Assembly (NCBI GenBank): GCA_963971405.1
Contig: OZ020488.1
Span: forward strand, 25,997,089-26,061,088
Source of the DNA: Psococerastis gibbosa
Lineage: Eukaryota > Arthropoda > Insecta > Psocodea > Psocidae
DNA: 64,000 bases
Direction of reading: 5' to 3'
Both the position numbers and the translations under genes were made by a program. Shown one piece after another: positions 24,403 to 36,756 of the stretch. The notes below the pieces were generated by a model, which saw only the letters and a list, made by a program, of their open reading frames with translations, was not told the DNA's origin and did no database searches. The first letter of the stretch is position 1. Every line of letters starts with the position of its first letter.

Positions 24403-25439
24403 GTAGTAGTGGGACGACCACGGATGCAATGGCTACAAGGCATCGGGGTAGCTGTGGCTTGCCTAGTAGACCAAGGTCGTTCATGGGTTTCAGTTTTGAC
24501 TTGGTAATGTCATTCATACGACTATGCTATGTTTATGCACATTTTGTCCATGTTGAGCATGGCTCATTCTCTCATCGTGTCCATTATCCCTCGTATAGTA
24601 GATAGCATAAGTTGACATCGAAGACGTTTAACGGATTGCTAATGGAAAAAACAATCAATTTTGGTCGTTGGTATTAGGCATTCGACATAGGACGAATGGG
24701 TTACTAATAATAATCTAGAGTAATAAACAATGTGCTACGTACGGGCTATGAAAAAGTTTTTTAGGACATTACGGGCTCTAGACTGTAGCGCCAAAGAGTA
24801 AAAATAAACTACCGTATTAATGGGAATGTTCAGTACAGTATAAAAGTATATGAATAAAATTGAAATGTGGAAATTTAACGTTTGAACTGCAATTGACTAA
24901 CGCTGCTTACTGTATTACCGATACTTATCTACTTATCATGCGTAAGCTTATTAGACTTTACACTGCCAATGGCACATTACATAATATAAGCGTTGTAATA
25001 CAGTCAACTGTCATTATAATGGAATATAAAAAAAATAATATTAATCTCCATTGGAATATGGCAACTAAAATGTTACAGACCAAAATTTGAATTTAAGCGG
25101 GAACGCTGCAAGCGCCGCGGTGCGGAAAAAATAATCTCCGTCCACTTAGCAGAAGACGGTTCTTAGTGGAAGAAAGGCAAAATTCCATTTTATACAGCGT
25201 TGACAGCCCCCTGCAGTATAGTCTAAGGCTCCTAAGCTACACCCACGTATACCATAAGTAGGTACCTTTAATTGTGGCAAATTCAAAATTGGCAGTTGAC
25301 AATTAAAAATACTTGGAGCGCTGAGAAAAGCATTATAGGGGGCTGCGTAACCTTCTGGAGACTGGAGGGGGGGGGGCTAGGTTGTTTGGGTTGTCATTAT
25401 CAGATCTAAGCTGTTCTCCGTGAATCCAAACCATTAATG

Positions 25440-26081
25440 TTATGGTAAACCTGAATTAGTGAGGTTTTACACATTTTATCCCCTGGAGAAGGGGGCGCAG
25501 CAGTCTCCCCTGCAGAAAAACAAAATGATAAATGGGCCCAAATTAATGAGGTTTTTCGCATTTTATACCCTGGTGATAGGTGGGCCCGGGGGTCTCCCCC
25601 GTAGAAAAAATTGATAAATAGGCCCAAATTAGTGAGGTTTTACGCATATTAAACCCTGGAGAATGGGGGGCCGGGGGTTTCCCCCGAAGAAGGAAAATTG
25701 ATGTATATAGGTCCAAATTAGTTAGGTTTTACGAATTTTGCAAGCAGTACAGTTGAGATTGTACCGACAAATAAACCTACCACTGAGGGGGCCCGGGGGT
25801 CTCCCCCGAAGAAATAGCTTGAAAAAATAGGTCTGAAATAGGCCTATTGGGATCTTAAGCATTTTGAGTAATATATTTTTGTGAAAATAAGTCAATGTGT
25901 TGATTTTTTCATGATGTCTTTCATGTAAAATAAGCATACCAGTATCAAGAATTAATTTCCCTTTCGTTATTGTGGATACTATGCCTTTCGCCTCCATAGC
26001 GTCTTTGTCACCAGAAATCCTGGAGGGGGGGGGGCCTGCGGGCTTAGCCTCCCCCCCAGGACCCCCCTATTTACGCCAATG
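25440..26081 (-). mobile_element. GC-hairpin element (relative of 39019-39997), nested in the hAT element
   Basis: Read on the minus strand it starts CATTGGCGTAAATAGGGGGG, as at 39019. It contains TTCTGGTGACAAAGACGCT and then several ~88-bp units, each with GGGGGAGACCCCCGGGCC-type inverted G/C runs and CCTCACTAATTTGGGCC. The far end is not clearly defined (possibly near 25331), and no target duplication could be confirmed. Confidence 0.7.
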
Positions 26082-26774
26082 CATGTATGTATAAACTTAC
26101 AAACCTTTCTTGAAATAGGTTTGTGATGGAAATAATGCAATAGGCTCCCATGATTTAATCATTTGATTTGACTTTTTTCTCACCCTCACACTTTTATAGG
26201 CTGATATGAAATTCCCGGCATCTTATTTCAGGTTCATCTAAGTTTTATTCATTATACAAAGCTGAAACTACTCAAGCTAGTAAATTTTTAAAAACATGCA
26301 GAAATCTAGAATAATTTTTAGTGCGCTAGCGGCGGGAAATACACGACAGCTAAGTCGTAATAAATAGCTGACAATTAACTGTCATAACTGCCATAAGATA
26401 ACTATTGAGTTTCATTTGACGCGAAAATTTTAGGCCAAAATATGGTGGACTTTCGATTGGTCCCCTGCTTCAGCATGCAAATCATATGGAGGTGTAGGGC
26501 GCGGGGTGGAAATAGTGTTTATATTTTTTGAATTTTTGCGAAAATTTTATGAAACCGCGAGAGAATCAATGGTCATTCGACAAAATTCTTAAAAAATAAA
26601 ATAAAAACAAATTTCCCTAAAATCCCACAGAAAAACCTCAAAAATTGTTGACCCCGGAAATTATTCGGAATAAAATTATTTCCCACGGAATTCCGAGGTA
26701 AACCACGGAATGTGGCAGCCCTGATACGTACAGGTGACCGGTGACCGAACTATCCCGAAGTGACTGCCGCGTAC

Positions 26775-26869
26775 CTGAACTGACTTTCACAACATCCGAG
26801 CTCCTCATTCGGGTGGAGCTCAGGCACCAATCTCTCGATCAGGACAGTATCCAGCTTTCCAGCATTCAT
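26775..26869 (-). CDS. Candidate first exon or short ORF of unknown function
   Basis: A minus-strand ATG at 26869 opens MNAGKLDTVLIERLVPELHP, followed by NEELGCCESQFR. A possible GTACGC donor lies at 26774 downward; without splicing the frame stops at 26750. Composition looks like protein rather than random AT-rich DNA, and the base content is higher in GC than the surroundings. No family is recognised. It lies just outside the hAT element's target duplication. The donor is weak and there is no independent support. Confidence 0.25.
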
Positions 26870-27124
26870 AGTCTTCTACTAGTCTACTACCTACATGAAT
26901 AGATCAAATCTTTGTAACTTACGTGTCAAATTAAAAAAATATATATAACGTAACCGATTTTGACGGGATCTAGGGATGGCCAATATCTACGGTCTACAGC
27001 TTCCTCTTAAATAGGCGTTGACTTTATGAATATTATGATAAACTACGTTAATATAGTTATAGTTATAACGTAGTAGCCTATTTACGTGGGAGCCTACTAC
27101 AATATAAATCCTGATGTTCTAGAC

Positions 27125-27450
27125 CAGGGGTTCCCAACCGGTGTGGACAAATATCAGGTGGTCCTCGGGCCAAAGTAAGAAATAAGATGATAAAACAGCT
27201 CAGTTATAGAAAATTTTATGAAATTCGGTAATTCTTGGCACTAATTTTTAAATCCGACCTATACAAGTTCTTAACTTTTAATTACATACTGTTGTAGTAT
27301 TGAATTAGCACGTCATTGTAGACACAAAATACTAGACATTGATCCTAGAATTCAACGGTCTGTCTGTCACAACCATGGTGGCCTACGGAAAATAAAAAAA
27401 AATAAAAAAAATCTAGGTGTCCACAGACCAAAAAAAGCTGAGAACCCCTG
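27125..27450. mobile_element. 326-bp hAT MITE with 8-bp target duplication
   Basis: The ends are CAGGGGTTCCCAACCGGTG and complement of AGCTGAGAACCCCTG. TTCTAGAC is duplicated exactly at 27117-27124 and 27451-27458. CAGGGGTTCYCAACC ends are typical of Charlie-like hAT MITEs. Non-coding. Confidence 0.9.
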
Positions 27451-28187
27451 TTCTAGACCCTAACAATGGCAATTCAACCTGCAATAGTGCGGTTAATAGC
27501 CTGGGGTTTTGTATCCGTTACCTCACCCGGTCACCATCAAATTTCAAATACATAAGTAGTAGTCAGACTCGCCCCATCAACCAAAATACCATGACAAACA
27601 TCTTATACTATGGCAGTACGGCAGAGACATTTCATACGTGGAGAAGAAAATGAATTAGTTACGGTAGGTGCATCATCTACCTCTCTCTTTGTTATTTATG
27701 TAATACGAATAATAACATTATTGTATACCTAACCCAAGGTCATACAAATATAATACTACTACACTATGTGGTAGTCACCACTCACTTCCAGATAAATTTC
27801 TGCAAAAATATACTTATGCAACCATGTCAACTTTTACAGTACGTTGAATGTAGTATAACACTGTGTTATAATATTCAATGGTCTAAGCAAGCTATTGAAT
27901 TGCACGTGAACCAAATTATGTCAGTTTTTACCAATCAAAGGGTCAGTCTTTAACGTCTTAATTAGGATTATGACATAATGTCCCTTTTTTAACTTTGGCC
28001 TGTAGCCCTTTACTATTCCAACACAGCCACAAATATCAGGGAATAAGAATTTAACAAACGTTAGTACTGTATATGGGGAAAACGACGGAAAGTACCTTAA
28101 AACTTCAAAGTCTACCGTAGGAGTGTATTCCACTGGTCAATATTCCGTCATTTGTGATGAAAAAAAAGCTGAGATTTTTGTTTTAAT

Positions 28188-28231
28188 GAGACTATTATAA
28201 TAGATAAGTTAAGTATCTATATAATAGTCTC
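28188..28231. repeat. 44-bp AT-rich hairpin
   Basis: GAGACTATTATAATAGATA pairs with TATCTATATAATAGTCTC around AGTTAAG. Function unknown; possibly a tiny foldback insertion. Confidence 0.7.
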
Positions 28232-28377
28232 CTTCTAACAACTTAGGAAGACGAAATTCATATTCTATCCGCATGACGCAACAAATATCCTCAAATTAGA
28301 AATAAGTGGGAAACAAACAGTCTGGATATATTTTGGTCGGAACGCGGTTTTAGAGAGCAATAAATAACGCTTGTTAC

Positions 28378-28521
28378 TGATCTGTTTGTCTTAAGGTGGC
28401 GGTTCCACCAGGTGGTAGGAACTCCAGGATCGTCTTGAATAACGGCGGTCCTGTCACATTTGTCTTCAGCCAGCAGAACGTCCTCCCAGAGGGATCCTCT
28501 TTGCGATTCACTGGCCAACCA
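28378..28521 (-). CDS. Candidate 48-codon exon of unknown function
   Basis: On the minus strand a frame reads WLASESQRGSLWEDVLLAED, then KCDRTAVIQDDPGVPTTWWN and RHLKTNRS. A pyrimidine-rich stretch ending TTTCACGGAAG could act as acceptor and GTAACA as a weak donor, giving exactly 144 nt in phase 0-0. The frame is open for about 300 nt. The composition (tryptophan pairs, D/E, few repeats) looks coding, and local GC is raised. I do not recognise the family. It could be a decayed transposon or retrocopy fragment rather than a host exon. Confidence 0.3.
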
Positions 28522-30765
28522 CTTCCGTGAAATAACACCAAAAGGGGCAATGATTTTTAACGAGGGTATTGCCGTGAATACATTACTCGAATGGCAGGTA
28601 AGTCGTACTCGCCTTCAAACTAGACATCATCAATTATTATACTGGATCGTACAGTCGCATACTCCACTGTAATTCATTGCACGGTTGGGCAGATTTTATA
28701 TTTGCGTAATATGTTTCGGTCAGGGACATGCGTAGATATATTCTTGACTCTCCTATAGTCACCATTTAAATATTGGCGCCAATCCTATCATTCGTTGGAG
28801 ACTCGTGCGCCACCTACGTATGTTTAAACTATCACTTTTCTAACTTCCAAGTTCTCACTTATCTAACTTTTCACATCTGCAACCAACTGACAGTGTTTTT
28901 TATAATCTTTATGTAAGTTCTAACTAAAATACCAAGTCTTTAATCAACTACTACTGTACCACTACTTACATCCATCAACATCTTACTCAAGAAAGAAAAC
29001 TTCCCAACCGAGCTCGGGAAAGACTGAACCATCAAGTAAGAGAACAATTAACCATGTAAGTACAAAATCATCTTTCACCAACCCTAACTATATTAATTAA
29101 ATACCTACTCCTTAAGTTGCCATAGGCTAGTTAAGTTGTCAAACGAGTGGAATTGTGGTTTATCGGGCGTGCATTTTTTAAAGACAGTCAAGGTCAAAAT
29201 GGTTTTAAAAAAACTGTTAAGATTCACGATTTAGCTACTTATACGATATTGATACCGTTCAATAAGAGTTTCCTTACCTTACCCACTCCCACTCTATTTC
29301 AACAATATATAGTTCGCACTTCACAGCTTCAGAGTAAGACTTAAAATTCGGGATTTTTGTTAACAGCCCTATTGTTTTTAATTAAGATACTTAATCTGGT
29401 GAAACCCAAAATGAAGCTACTTGTCAATTCAATAATAACCAGAAAGGCATCCAATATCATCAAGCATTTCAACATAAAGTTAAACCACAAGATATTTCAA
29501 AGGGTTCATGGCCAGTCAATTTCTCGAAACCAATAAAGCCGTATACACGGTGGGGAGCGATGGTACGATTCGCTGCCTTGAATTTTCAACGTGACGGCAC
29601 AATCACCCCGTCCTTAAATATTGTAATATAAAGAGAAATTGGTACAAAACGTGAGCTCTGGCAGTGACGGCAGAATATGAAGTCAGCTCCATCAAAGGGT
29701 TACAAACGAATAGAGGGGAGAGACACGGCAGGCTGGGCCCGTGCCAACGGCTTAAGTGCCGGGCAAATTGGTACAACCCCTAACACGGCTCATAAATCCT
29801 TTCGCGTTTTTGACAGACAAGAAGGCTTTAGACTTCTAGATTCTCAAAGAAGTTTCACAAAATTCAATTTAGTCAGATCGCGTACAAGCGGAGGTAATTT
29901 CGGTTTGTTGGGTAACCAACAGGTTGGAAGAAATGAGAAGAATTTTTGATAATGCTTTGGATGGAGGGCAGAATTTAAAATTGTATCATCATTCGTCAAC
30001 CGCAGTGCCCTGCCAACCGTACGAATACAATGAAAAAATAATATCATTTTCATTCCTTTGAGATTAAATACTCACCTTTTACAATAGGTGAAAAAATTGT
30101 TTGAACATTCAGTAAAGAGTTTTGACGGGCGTTAGAATTAACTTAAGAGCAAGCTCACCTTCACTCATCCAAAATGTAAGCGCGAACAAACTTGGTTGGA
30201 TATATTCCATCCAGTCATTATTATCAAGAAAACTTGTATTAATATTAACGGTTTTTATCGACCCTCGTTGGTGATGATGGAATGCATCCTCTTCCAACCA
30301 TGTAAATAGGTGTAATAGATAAGGTACGTGTTTTATCCCACGTTATTCTATACTAAAGACAGCACCTCATGCTATACCTATAGGTGGCCAGAAACCACTG
30401 ATTTGCATTACAAATAAATAACAGGGTACCAAAAACAAACAAACAAAAATTGCTAGGTGAGCCGAACATCCCTTGACATGCGAATTTAAATTAATGGATT
30501 ATAATGCAACATTTTATAACGGTATTTTATCCCCAAACCCCCAATTAGAATAACTAGAGGTATTTTGTGAATTGATATTGAATTCGCCTGCAAATGCATG
30601 ATTATGCAACTGAGCACGTGGTCTCTCAAATACATAGAATCATTACTTTTTAATATGGAGATTGCCAGAAAGGATGATTCTGTAAAATTTTAATTGTTTA
30701 GTCTGAAATAACCTATACAAGCTTTTACTCGTTGTTCGGCAGCCTACATATTTGGTTAATCCCAG
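28522..30765. other. Gene-free stretch with isolated splice-like sites
   Basis: Strong-looking single sites occur, for example CAG/GTAAGT at 28595 on the plus strand and GAAG/GTGAGC near 30157 on the minus strand. None pairs with a recognisable exon. Confidence 0.4.
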
Positions 30766-30779
30766 TACACACGGACGAT

Positions 30780-31069
30780 AGCCGGCCGCCAAACCAAGTT
30801 GAATCCAGCGGACCAGAGCAGGTTCAAAGCTGCAGATGACTTGGTTGTGTGCACAGTGCCGGTAGGGAAACATGGTAGGACTTGTCCTGGTCACCTCCGA
30901 ACTAATCGTGTGACTTCACTGTGTTTCCCAAGTGGTTCGGAATCCACTATAATCAGGAGGTCCACTGTCCTATGGGCTGGCATAGGACAGTCAAGTCGGG
31001 GTCTCTCTATGGGCCCAAATTTGAGGTCTAAGTCGTTATTAACCCGACGAACACTACTACTACTACTAC
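30780..31069 (+). mobile_element. SINE family S1 with 14-bp target duplication and (CTA)n tail
   Basis: TACACACGGACGAT is duplicated at 30766-30779 and 31070-31083. The 290-bp body contains GGTTCGGAATCC (B-box-like, 30934-30945) and ends in a (CTA)n tail. A terminal microsatellite plus a variable-length duplication indicates LINE-driven retrotransposition. Confidence 0.85.
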
Positions 31070-31934
31070 TACACACGGACGATTTTCGCGGTCCCGATTT
31101 TCCGACGTCTTTTCCTTTGTAGCCATAGGACCAGCAAAAGATTTCTTGTCGATTTCGGAAGCTGGCGTGAAGCCAACCACAAGATATTACACGGTTTTCC
31201 CCAGAGACGCCAGATCATAGAAATCTTCAGAAGTAGACTCTGAGGGTTTGTACCACCCAACCATTCACCAAGCCCTATCCCGAAAATGGAAAAGACGTCA
31301 GCAAATCTGAGAGAATCGCCCCCGTGTGCACCAGGCCTAGGCCTAACATTGAATTTCCGCAAGAAAGTTTCGGCTTTCTAATGCCTTGATTTGTCTAGAT
31401 AACCACGGCAGCATGTGTGCGGTCAAAAGCAGAAATAAGAAGAAGTTGAAAACAAATGGGTAAAGAGTTTGCTGATAATGCCACAAAGGGGGTAGGGAGT
31501 GGGACGCAGTCATCTCTCGGGACCTTCAATCCAAAAACCATGTCCGTGAAATTGCGTTGTGCTCCCTGAACCTCCCTAAACACTGATTTTTGTCTGCTCC
31601 CGCCTTCAAAATTTGCTGCATCATACATGATACCCACATGACTGAGATATTTACAGCAACATACAGAATAAATTTGAACTAGCTGTCCACTCACAAGGTT
31701 TGAGATGTTACTCCTACATAAAGTAGAGTATGTAAGGTCGACGTCAAGTATGACATCAGGTTTAAATTATTTTATTTTCAGTTTTACAGTCACATTGTCC
31801 CACCCTACAACGTATCGAATAATAGTACTTATTTTATGTTTTGTTGAAATTCTATACTGTCCAATAGTTCCCAAAACAACAAAACAACAAGGACAATGGA
31901 TAATTTTGGAATATGGAACTTTCGGACAATAAAG

Positions 31935-32125
31935 CGTTCTAGCTGTCGGTCTGACTCGTTCCCATACTTGGTTAAGTCGAGCTAACACCTGTGCTTAGCA
32001 TGTCTGAGCTTGCCCATTGACAATTGCAGTAGTAGGTGTAGGTTGACATCGAGAAGTGAACCAGTTAGCCAATGGCTAGAAATTCATTCGGAAACAATGC
32101 CAATAATGTCTGGGAACCATAGACC
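31935..32125 (-). repeat. Interspersed repeat S3, copy 2
   Basis: The complement matches 13627-13765 and 57085-57290, sharing AATGAATTTCTAGCCATTGG and CTTCTCGATGTCAACC-type blocks. Diverged. Confidence 0.5.
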
Positions 32126-33209
32126 TACAGGTATAGGGAGACTATATTGAAAATGAGTAGTGAACCCGGTGAACTTTGTATCACCCTTTGTTTGTTTGTT
32201 TACTACACTTTCAATTTATTGCACTTTAGATTGATACTAATTTACTTTAATTGATGTATTTATAAGTCCCTGCAGGAGCGTCCCCAGAACACTGGGGTCA
32301 TTTTTATAATAGAGTTCGGAAGAGATCTAAATAATTATTAAGATCCATTTTTACGATTAAGTGAATATGAATTAATTCCATCTACTAAACCAGAAATCTC
32401 TGAAATGTAATTATTATATTTCACCATCATAGAGACAGCAATCAGCGCTACAGAAATTACTGCTATAAGGTCTTGTAATATAACATTAATTTCGGAGAGA
32501 AAATATAAATGTCACACAAATGACAATACGTGGAAATTGTACAGGTGGGATCTCGTGACAATAGGGGAAAGAGAGGGGGGGGGGTATGCCGGCAACAACA
32601 ATAACGCCCCAAAGTCCTACTCCCCATTCGTGCGTTCTCTATTCGCTCGGCTCTAATTAAGAAACTGTTTTCATTAGGAGCTGGCCGATGCCCCCCTTTC
32701 TCCAGTGCAAAGGATGATACAGCCAAATGGACATCGCGTGGTTGCCTACCTTATGGTGGATATTTCTCTCGCCGCTGAATGAGCTTCATTAGTAGTTTCC
32801 ATTGTGTAATGGTATTGGAAAGATAACTTAAAAATTATAATTGAAAGTACGCAATTGTGAACTTCGGGAGTTAAGAGCGCAATATCAGGTTTATATTTTT
32901 ATCGCGAAGAAAATGAAAAGCAAATTGTCTACCCAATATAAAATTGCAGTAAAAACTTTTCATTTGACATTGGAACGAATAGTTTTATAGCTTTATATAG
33001 CAAGCTTAAAAAGTTGTTTGTGAATTACAAGTTCAGCTCAAGAAACAAATTATAGATGAAAGCATGAATTTATAATAATAAAAACAACTTAAATTTAAAT
33101 TTTGTATTGAGATGTAGGTAGTTTCTATGCTAACTCTGCTCTTAGGAGTAGGCAAGCGGCCTTGGAAGCACAATACATAATAGTTACTGTCTTGTAATTA
33201 AGACACGAC

Positions 33210-33395
33210 AATCTGGTCAACACCATCATTGAGGGCACAGTGGAAAGAACCAACAGAAGACGGCGGCCGAAGAAGATATTCATGTATCAACTGAAGGAGG
33301 ACGCAAGAGTTCGAAGGTACCAAGAGCTGAAGAGGAAGGCGCAGGATCGAGAGAGCTGGATGAAGATTTTCAGGGTGCTACCAACAAATCATTGA
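33210..33395 (+). pseudogene. LINE ORF2 C-terminal fragment
   Basis: A 61-residue frame ends at TGA 33393-33395. It reads NLVNTIIEGTVERTNRRRRP, then KKIFMYQLKEDARV, then KAQDRESW. It fits the C-terminal pattern of many LINE reverse transcriptases: H/N-I-I-x-G, a basic GRP-like box, then DRxxW near the end. No upstream RT core is present. Confidence 0.6.
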
Positions 33396-34352
33396 GATTG
33401 TGACCTCAGAAAAAGACGGTTTTGCATGATTTTGAATTATATTCAAGTGGTTGTACAATGGATATTATACAGAAGTAAGTGCCTTCTTCACATACAGGAT
33501 TCAGTAAGGGAAGATATTGGTCCAGGGGTAGGGTAGATAATTCATAGATGACAGACAAGGCATTAAACTTCTGGCAAAGAAAGTTTGGCTATTTGCAAAG
33601 AGGATAAATTGTTCAGTGATCATGAAAGTGAAATTGATGGCACCATTAAAAAAATTCTACGAATATTTTCGAATGGTGCTGTCTAATCGCAAGTCGACGT
33701 GCTCTTCTACATGAATGCCCTTTTTTCCTCATCGCCAATCTTAATAGCTGAATAATGTCTTCAGAGCTTGTCCTATCTCTGATCCTTTAAAAAGTGGGCA
33801 ATTTACCAGGATTCTTTTATTGCGAAAACGCCAATTATAGCTAATAAATGGTAGGGCGGGTAAGCCTGGGACGTCACGTACACCGGAAAACGTTAGCTTG
33901 TGGATATTGAAATATAAGTCATCGCGGCTACGTGCACAATTATTGCTTTGCTCCCATAAAAACTGCAAGGCTTTTCTTACAAAACTACTTCTTATCTTTT
34001 ATACAGGTAAAACTTGGCGATATTTTTGTTCAGGAACGTAGAACTTCACTGTCCGTCGAGTGTCGAATCGCGCTGTTTTGCATTAGCAACTTAGTACCAT
34101 TCAATGCTGCGGCCTATTATTAATTTCATTTTAAGCGCGAAGCTCATAAATTTAGGTGTTTCTACGCAACGCCTAAGCCACCCACCAACTGGTGTTTAGC
34201 CAAGAAGTACTTCGTTGTTATGGCAACGCTATACCAATTCTAGCTCCCCTGTTATGGACTTAACTACATTCTATATGGCGGAGGTAGTCAATTTCCTTTT
34301 ATTTGTTTGTCATTTCAGTATTTATTAAATAAATAATGACTGTTATATTTCT

Positions 34353-35070
34353 GCAGCCTGGGATTTGGGATTATTATAATCCCGGGGTTTATTCAATTGT
34401 TTTACACAAATGAGTGCAAAATGCGTGGGAAATTCAAATTGATAAATTAATATTTTTGGTGAGTTTTAAATTTTTCTGCCTTATATGTAGACACATTAAT
34501 AATTTAAAAAATCTAAGTATATTTCAAACTTCTACCTGCACATTTTAATGTTTATTAGTATTTCCTTCAATTATTAAATGTATTCTAATAATTTATTAAT
34601 TTGAATTTCCCGCGCATATTTTAACACCGTCAGGTGACATCTTACTACCACGGTTAGGTTGCCAACGGCCTTACCATGTTGATTTCATTAGAGCAGAGCA
34701 TGTTTCAAACTGCGGCAACTTGGTAGTGTGCACAGCGTTGGCAGGGGAACCTGGTGGGACATGATAACTCGCTCAGGCAGTATAAGTCAAGTTCTGGTCA
34801 CCTCCGATTTAATCCTGTGACTTTACCATGTTCCCCAAGTGGTTCGGAATCCACTATAATCAGGAGGTCCACCCTGTTAGTCAACTCCCCTTTCCCCGAG
34901 GTGAAAGAGTCTGCCCTTAGGGTGCCTCAAGTTAACAAACAGACTCACTCCCCCCGCCAGGCTGACAGGGTTGCTTAAAGCAGAAATGCTGAAAGCAGGC
35001 GTTAGAAACAACAACAACAACAACAACTACCACGGTAAAAAAAAATCCCAAATCGCCATGATCGGGCTGC
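34353..35070 (-). mobile_element. MITE family M1, copy 2, interrupted by a SINE
   Basis: Ends GCAGCCTGGGATTTGGGATT and the complement of AATCCCAAATCGCCATGATC form a TIR. The body 34370-34640 matches 10728-11020 in inverse orientation. A SINE (34655-35025) splits it near one end. Confidence 0.75.
34655..35025 (+). mobile_element. SINE family S1 with 11-bp target duplication and (AAC)n tail
   Basis: ACTACCACGGT is duplicated at 34644-34654 and 35026-35036. The B-box-like GGTTCGGAATCC lies at 34843-34854. The tail is ACAACAACAACAACAACAAC. It inserted into the M1 element. Confidence 0.88.
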
Positions 35071-36756
35071 TGACTGCTGCTGCAATCTGGCAGAGTCAAT
35101 ATATTGAGAGATGGGACTCCCTCCCACCAAGAATATAATTTTTTTTCTCAGGCGTCACTTCGATTATCAGAGTGGTCGAAAAAGACGTAGCAGGTGCCAC
35201 CAGAAATTCAAGGAGCTATAGTTCGGTCTATATAGCCCCATTTTGCACTCAACAAGACGCCCAGGTTTACATGGTCAGAAAATAGTGAGGGACTAGAAAC
35301 AACAAACTTTCGGATAATATGAAATCCTAAAACGAATTGAAATGAGTAACAATATGAACTGTCACATGCACTGCAGGTACACGTACAAAAGTAGAAACTA
35401 GACCATGTCAGGAACAATTTTACGAAAATGCCAGGGATAGAACGTACAGGGACGTGGAAATTCTCGGATTACCTCCACAAATTCCCGTGAAAAACAAACG
35501 AGCTATGCAAATTTCAAGATTTAAAATTTAAATTTATGATGAATTGCCGCGCCCACCAATTCAATGACAACATAGTGTATTGACTTAAAAATTAATTAGA
35601 ATTTGCAGAGAGGGAACTAGAATTAAAACAGAATTGGGGCGATCCAGCTGAATAAATTTCCCTAATGTAAAATGAAACAAAATTACCATGAATCAAATTG
35701 TTATAGCAGAGTTTTTCACACAAACACAAAACAAAGCACATATTACGTATCAAAGTTGGCTGACCTGACCAATATTAATTGTTGGCAGCTCCTAGAATCA
35801 CCTCGCAAATTAATAATTGTCATACAAAATTTAATTATTTACTCAACTTGCTTTAAATGAACAGTTTTTGTTTAAATTACTCGCATTTAAAAATCTACTA
35901 TAGAGAAGAATGCATTTTTCGAAGTAGGCTACGATGCAATGATTGTCTTATCAAAATTTACCAAATTATACGAATATTAATCGTGAAAAATAGGTAAACA
36001 TATTATTATAAATAACAAGACTTTATTGCATTGTATTCCCTAGTAGAAGCACACACAAAAATCGTATTGCAAAATTAATAAAAAACACATAAAAAAATCC
36101 TAAAACTTAGCGGATGACAAAAAGATGAAGATAAACTCTAAAGTAGAAAGACTTAAATTGCCAAGATCCGAATAAAGGGGAAACTATATGACTTTTCAAA
36201 TGCAACTGAAAAGTCGAAGAGAAAATAAACTTGGGGAGTGAAAACTGAAAACAACTCGGCAATTTCGCAATCAAAAGATGGAAAAATGATTTACGGTTGA
36301 ATCGGTTCAGATTTTCTAACTCAGCGTATCCAAATCTTCTCGATCTTTTTTATGTGAGTCATATAAAATGGAAGTTTAGAAGTGGATGAGTTGTCTGAAA
36401 TTATTTCCAGAAGTTCACAAGTATGTTTTTGTCTTTCTGCGGTTCATTACTTTCGCGATAACATTCAAAAGTTATTTATAAGATAAGGTACTTTTAGAAT
36501 CATAACAGGCTGATATGGTAAACAGTGTGCTCCATTCGACATTATATGAAATTTTAACACAAGTACAGTACAATGTTTTCCATTATGAATATCTATAGTT
36601 GTTCATAAAGGTTTAAACTGTAACTATATAAAAAAATCATTAATGCTTCCTTATTAATTTCAGTGAACCTAATCATGCCACCTGGTTTTTTTCAATGAGA
36701 ATTAAGGATACGACATTTTTAGATGGTTCAGTTAGACCTCCGTGTATCAGTTAGCA
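35071..36756. other. Gene-free stretch
   Basis: AT-rich, with no recognisable coding frame or repeat relationship noticed. Confidence 0.5.

Larger units (their letters stand above)
23479..26723. mobile_element. 3.2 kb hAT-type element with 8-bp target duplication
   Basis: The perfect 11-bp TIR CAGGGCTGCCA/TGGCAGCCCTG is followed on both sides by related sequence (CCTCGGAA, CCCCGGAA). ATACGTAC is duplicated exactly at 23471-23478 and 26724-26731. An 8-bp duplication with CA-starting ends is characteristic of hAT transposons. No transposase ORF remains. It carries a nested FB1 copy (23573-23711) and a nested GC-rich element (25440-26081). A block at 26400-26510 recurs at 38055-38170, so the family has other copies. 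Confidence 0.88.

Noticed and set aside
28460-28672. Plus-strand frame ending at CAG/GTAAGT
   Set aside because: No good acceptor upstream; the minus strand of the same region looks more protein-like.
30109-30297. Possible minus-strand exon with GAAG/GTGAGC donor (FLDNNDWMEYIQPSLFALTF)
   Set aside because: The splice-like sites are isolated, the peptide has no recognisable motif, and a stop-free frame of this length is expected by chance.
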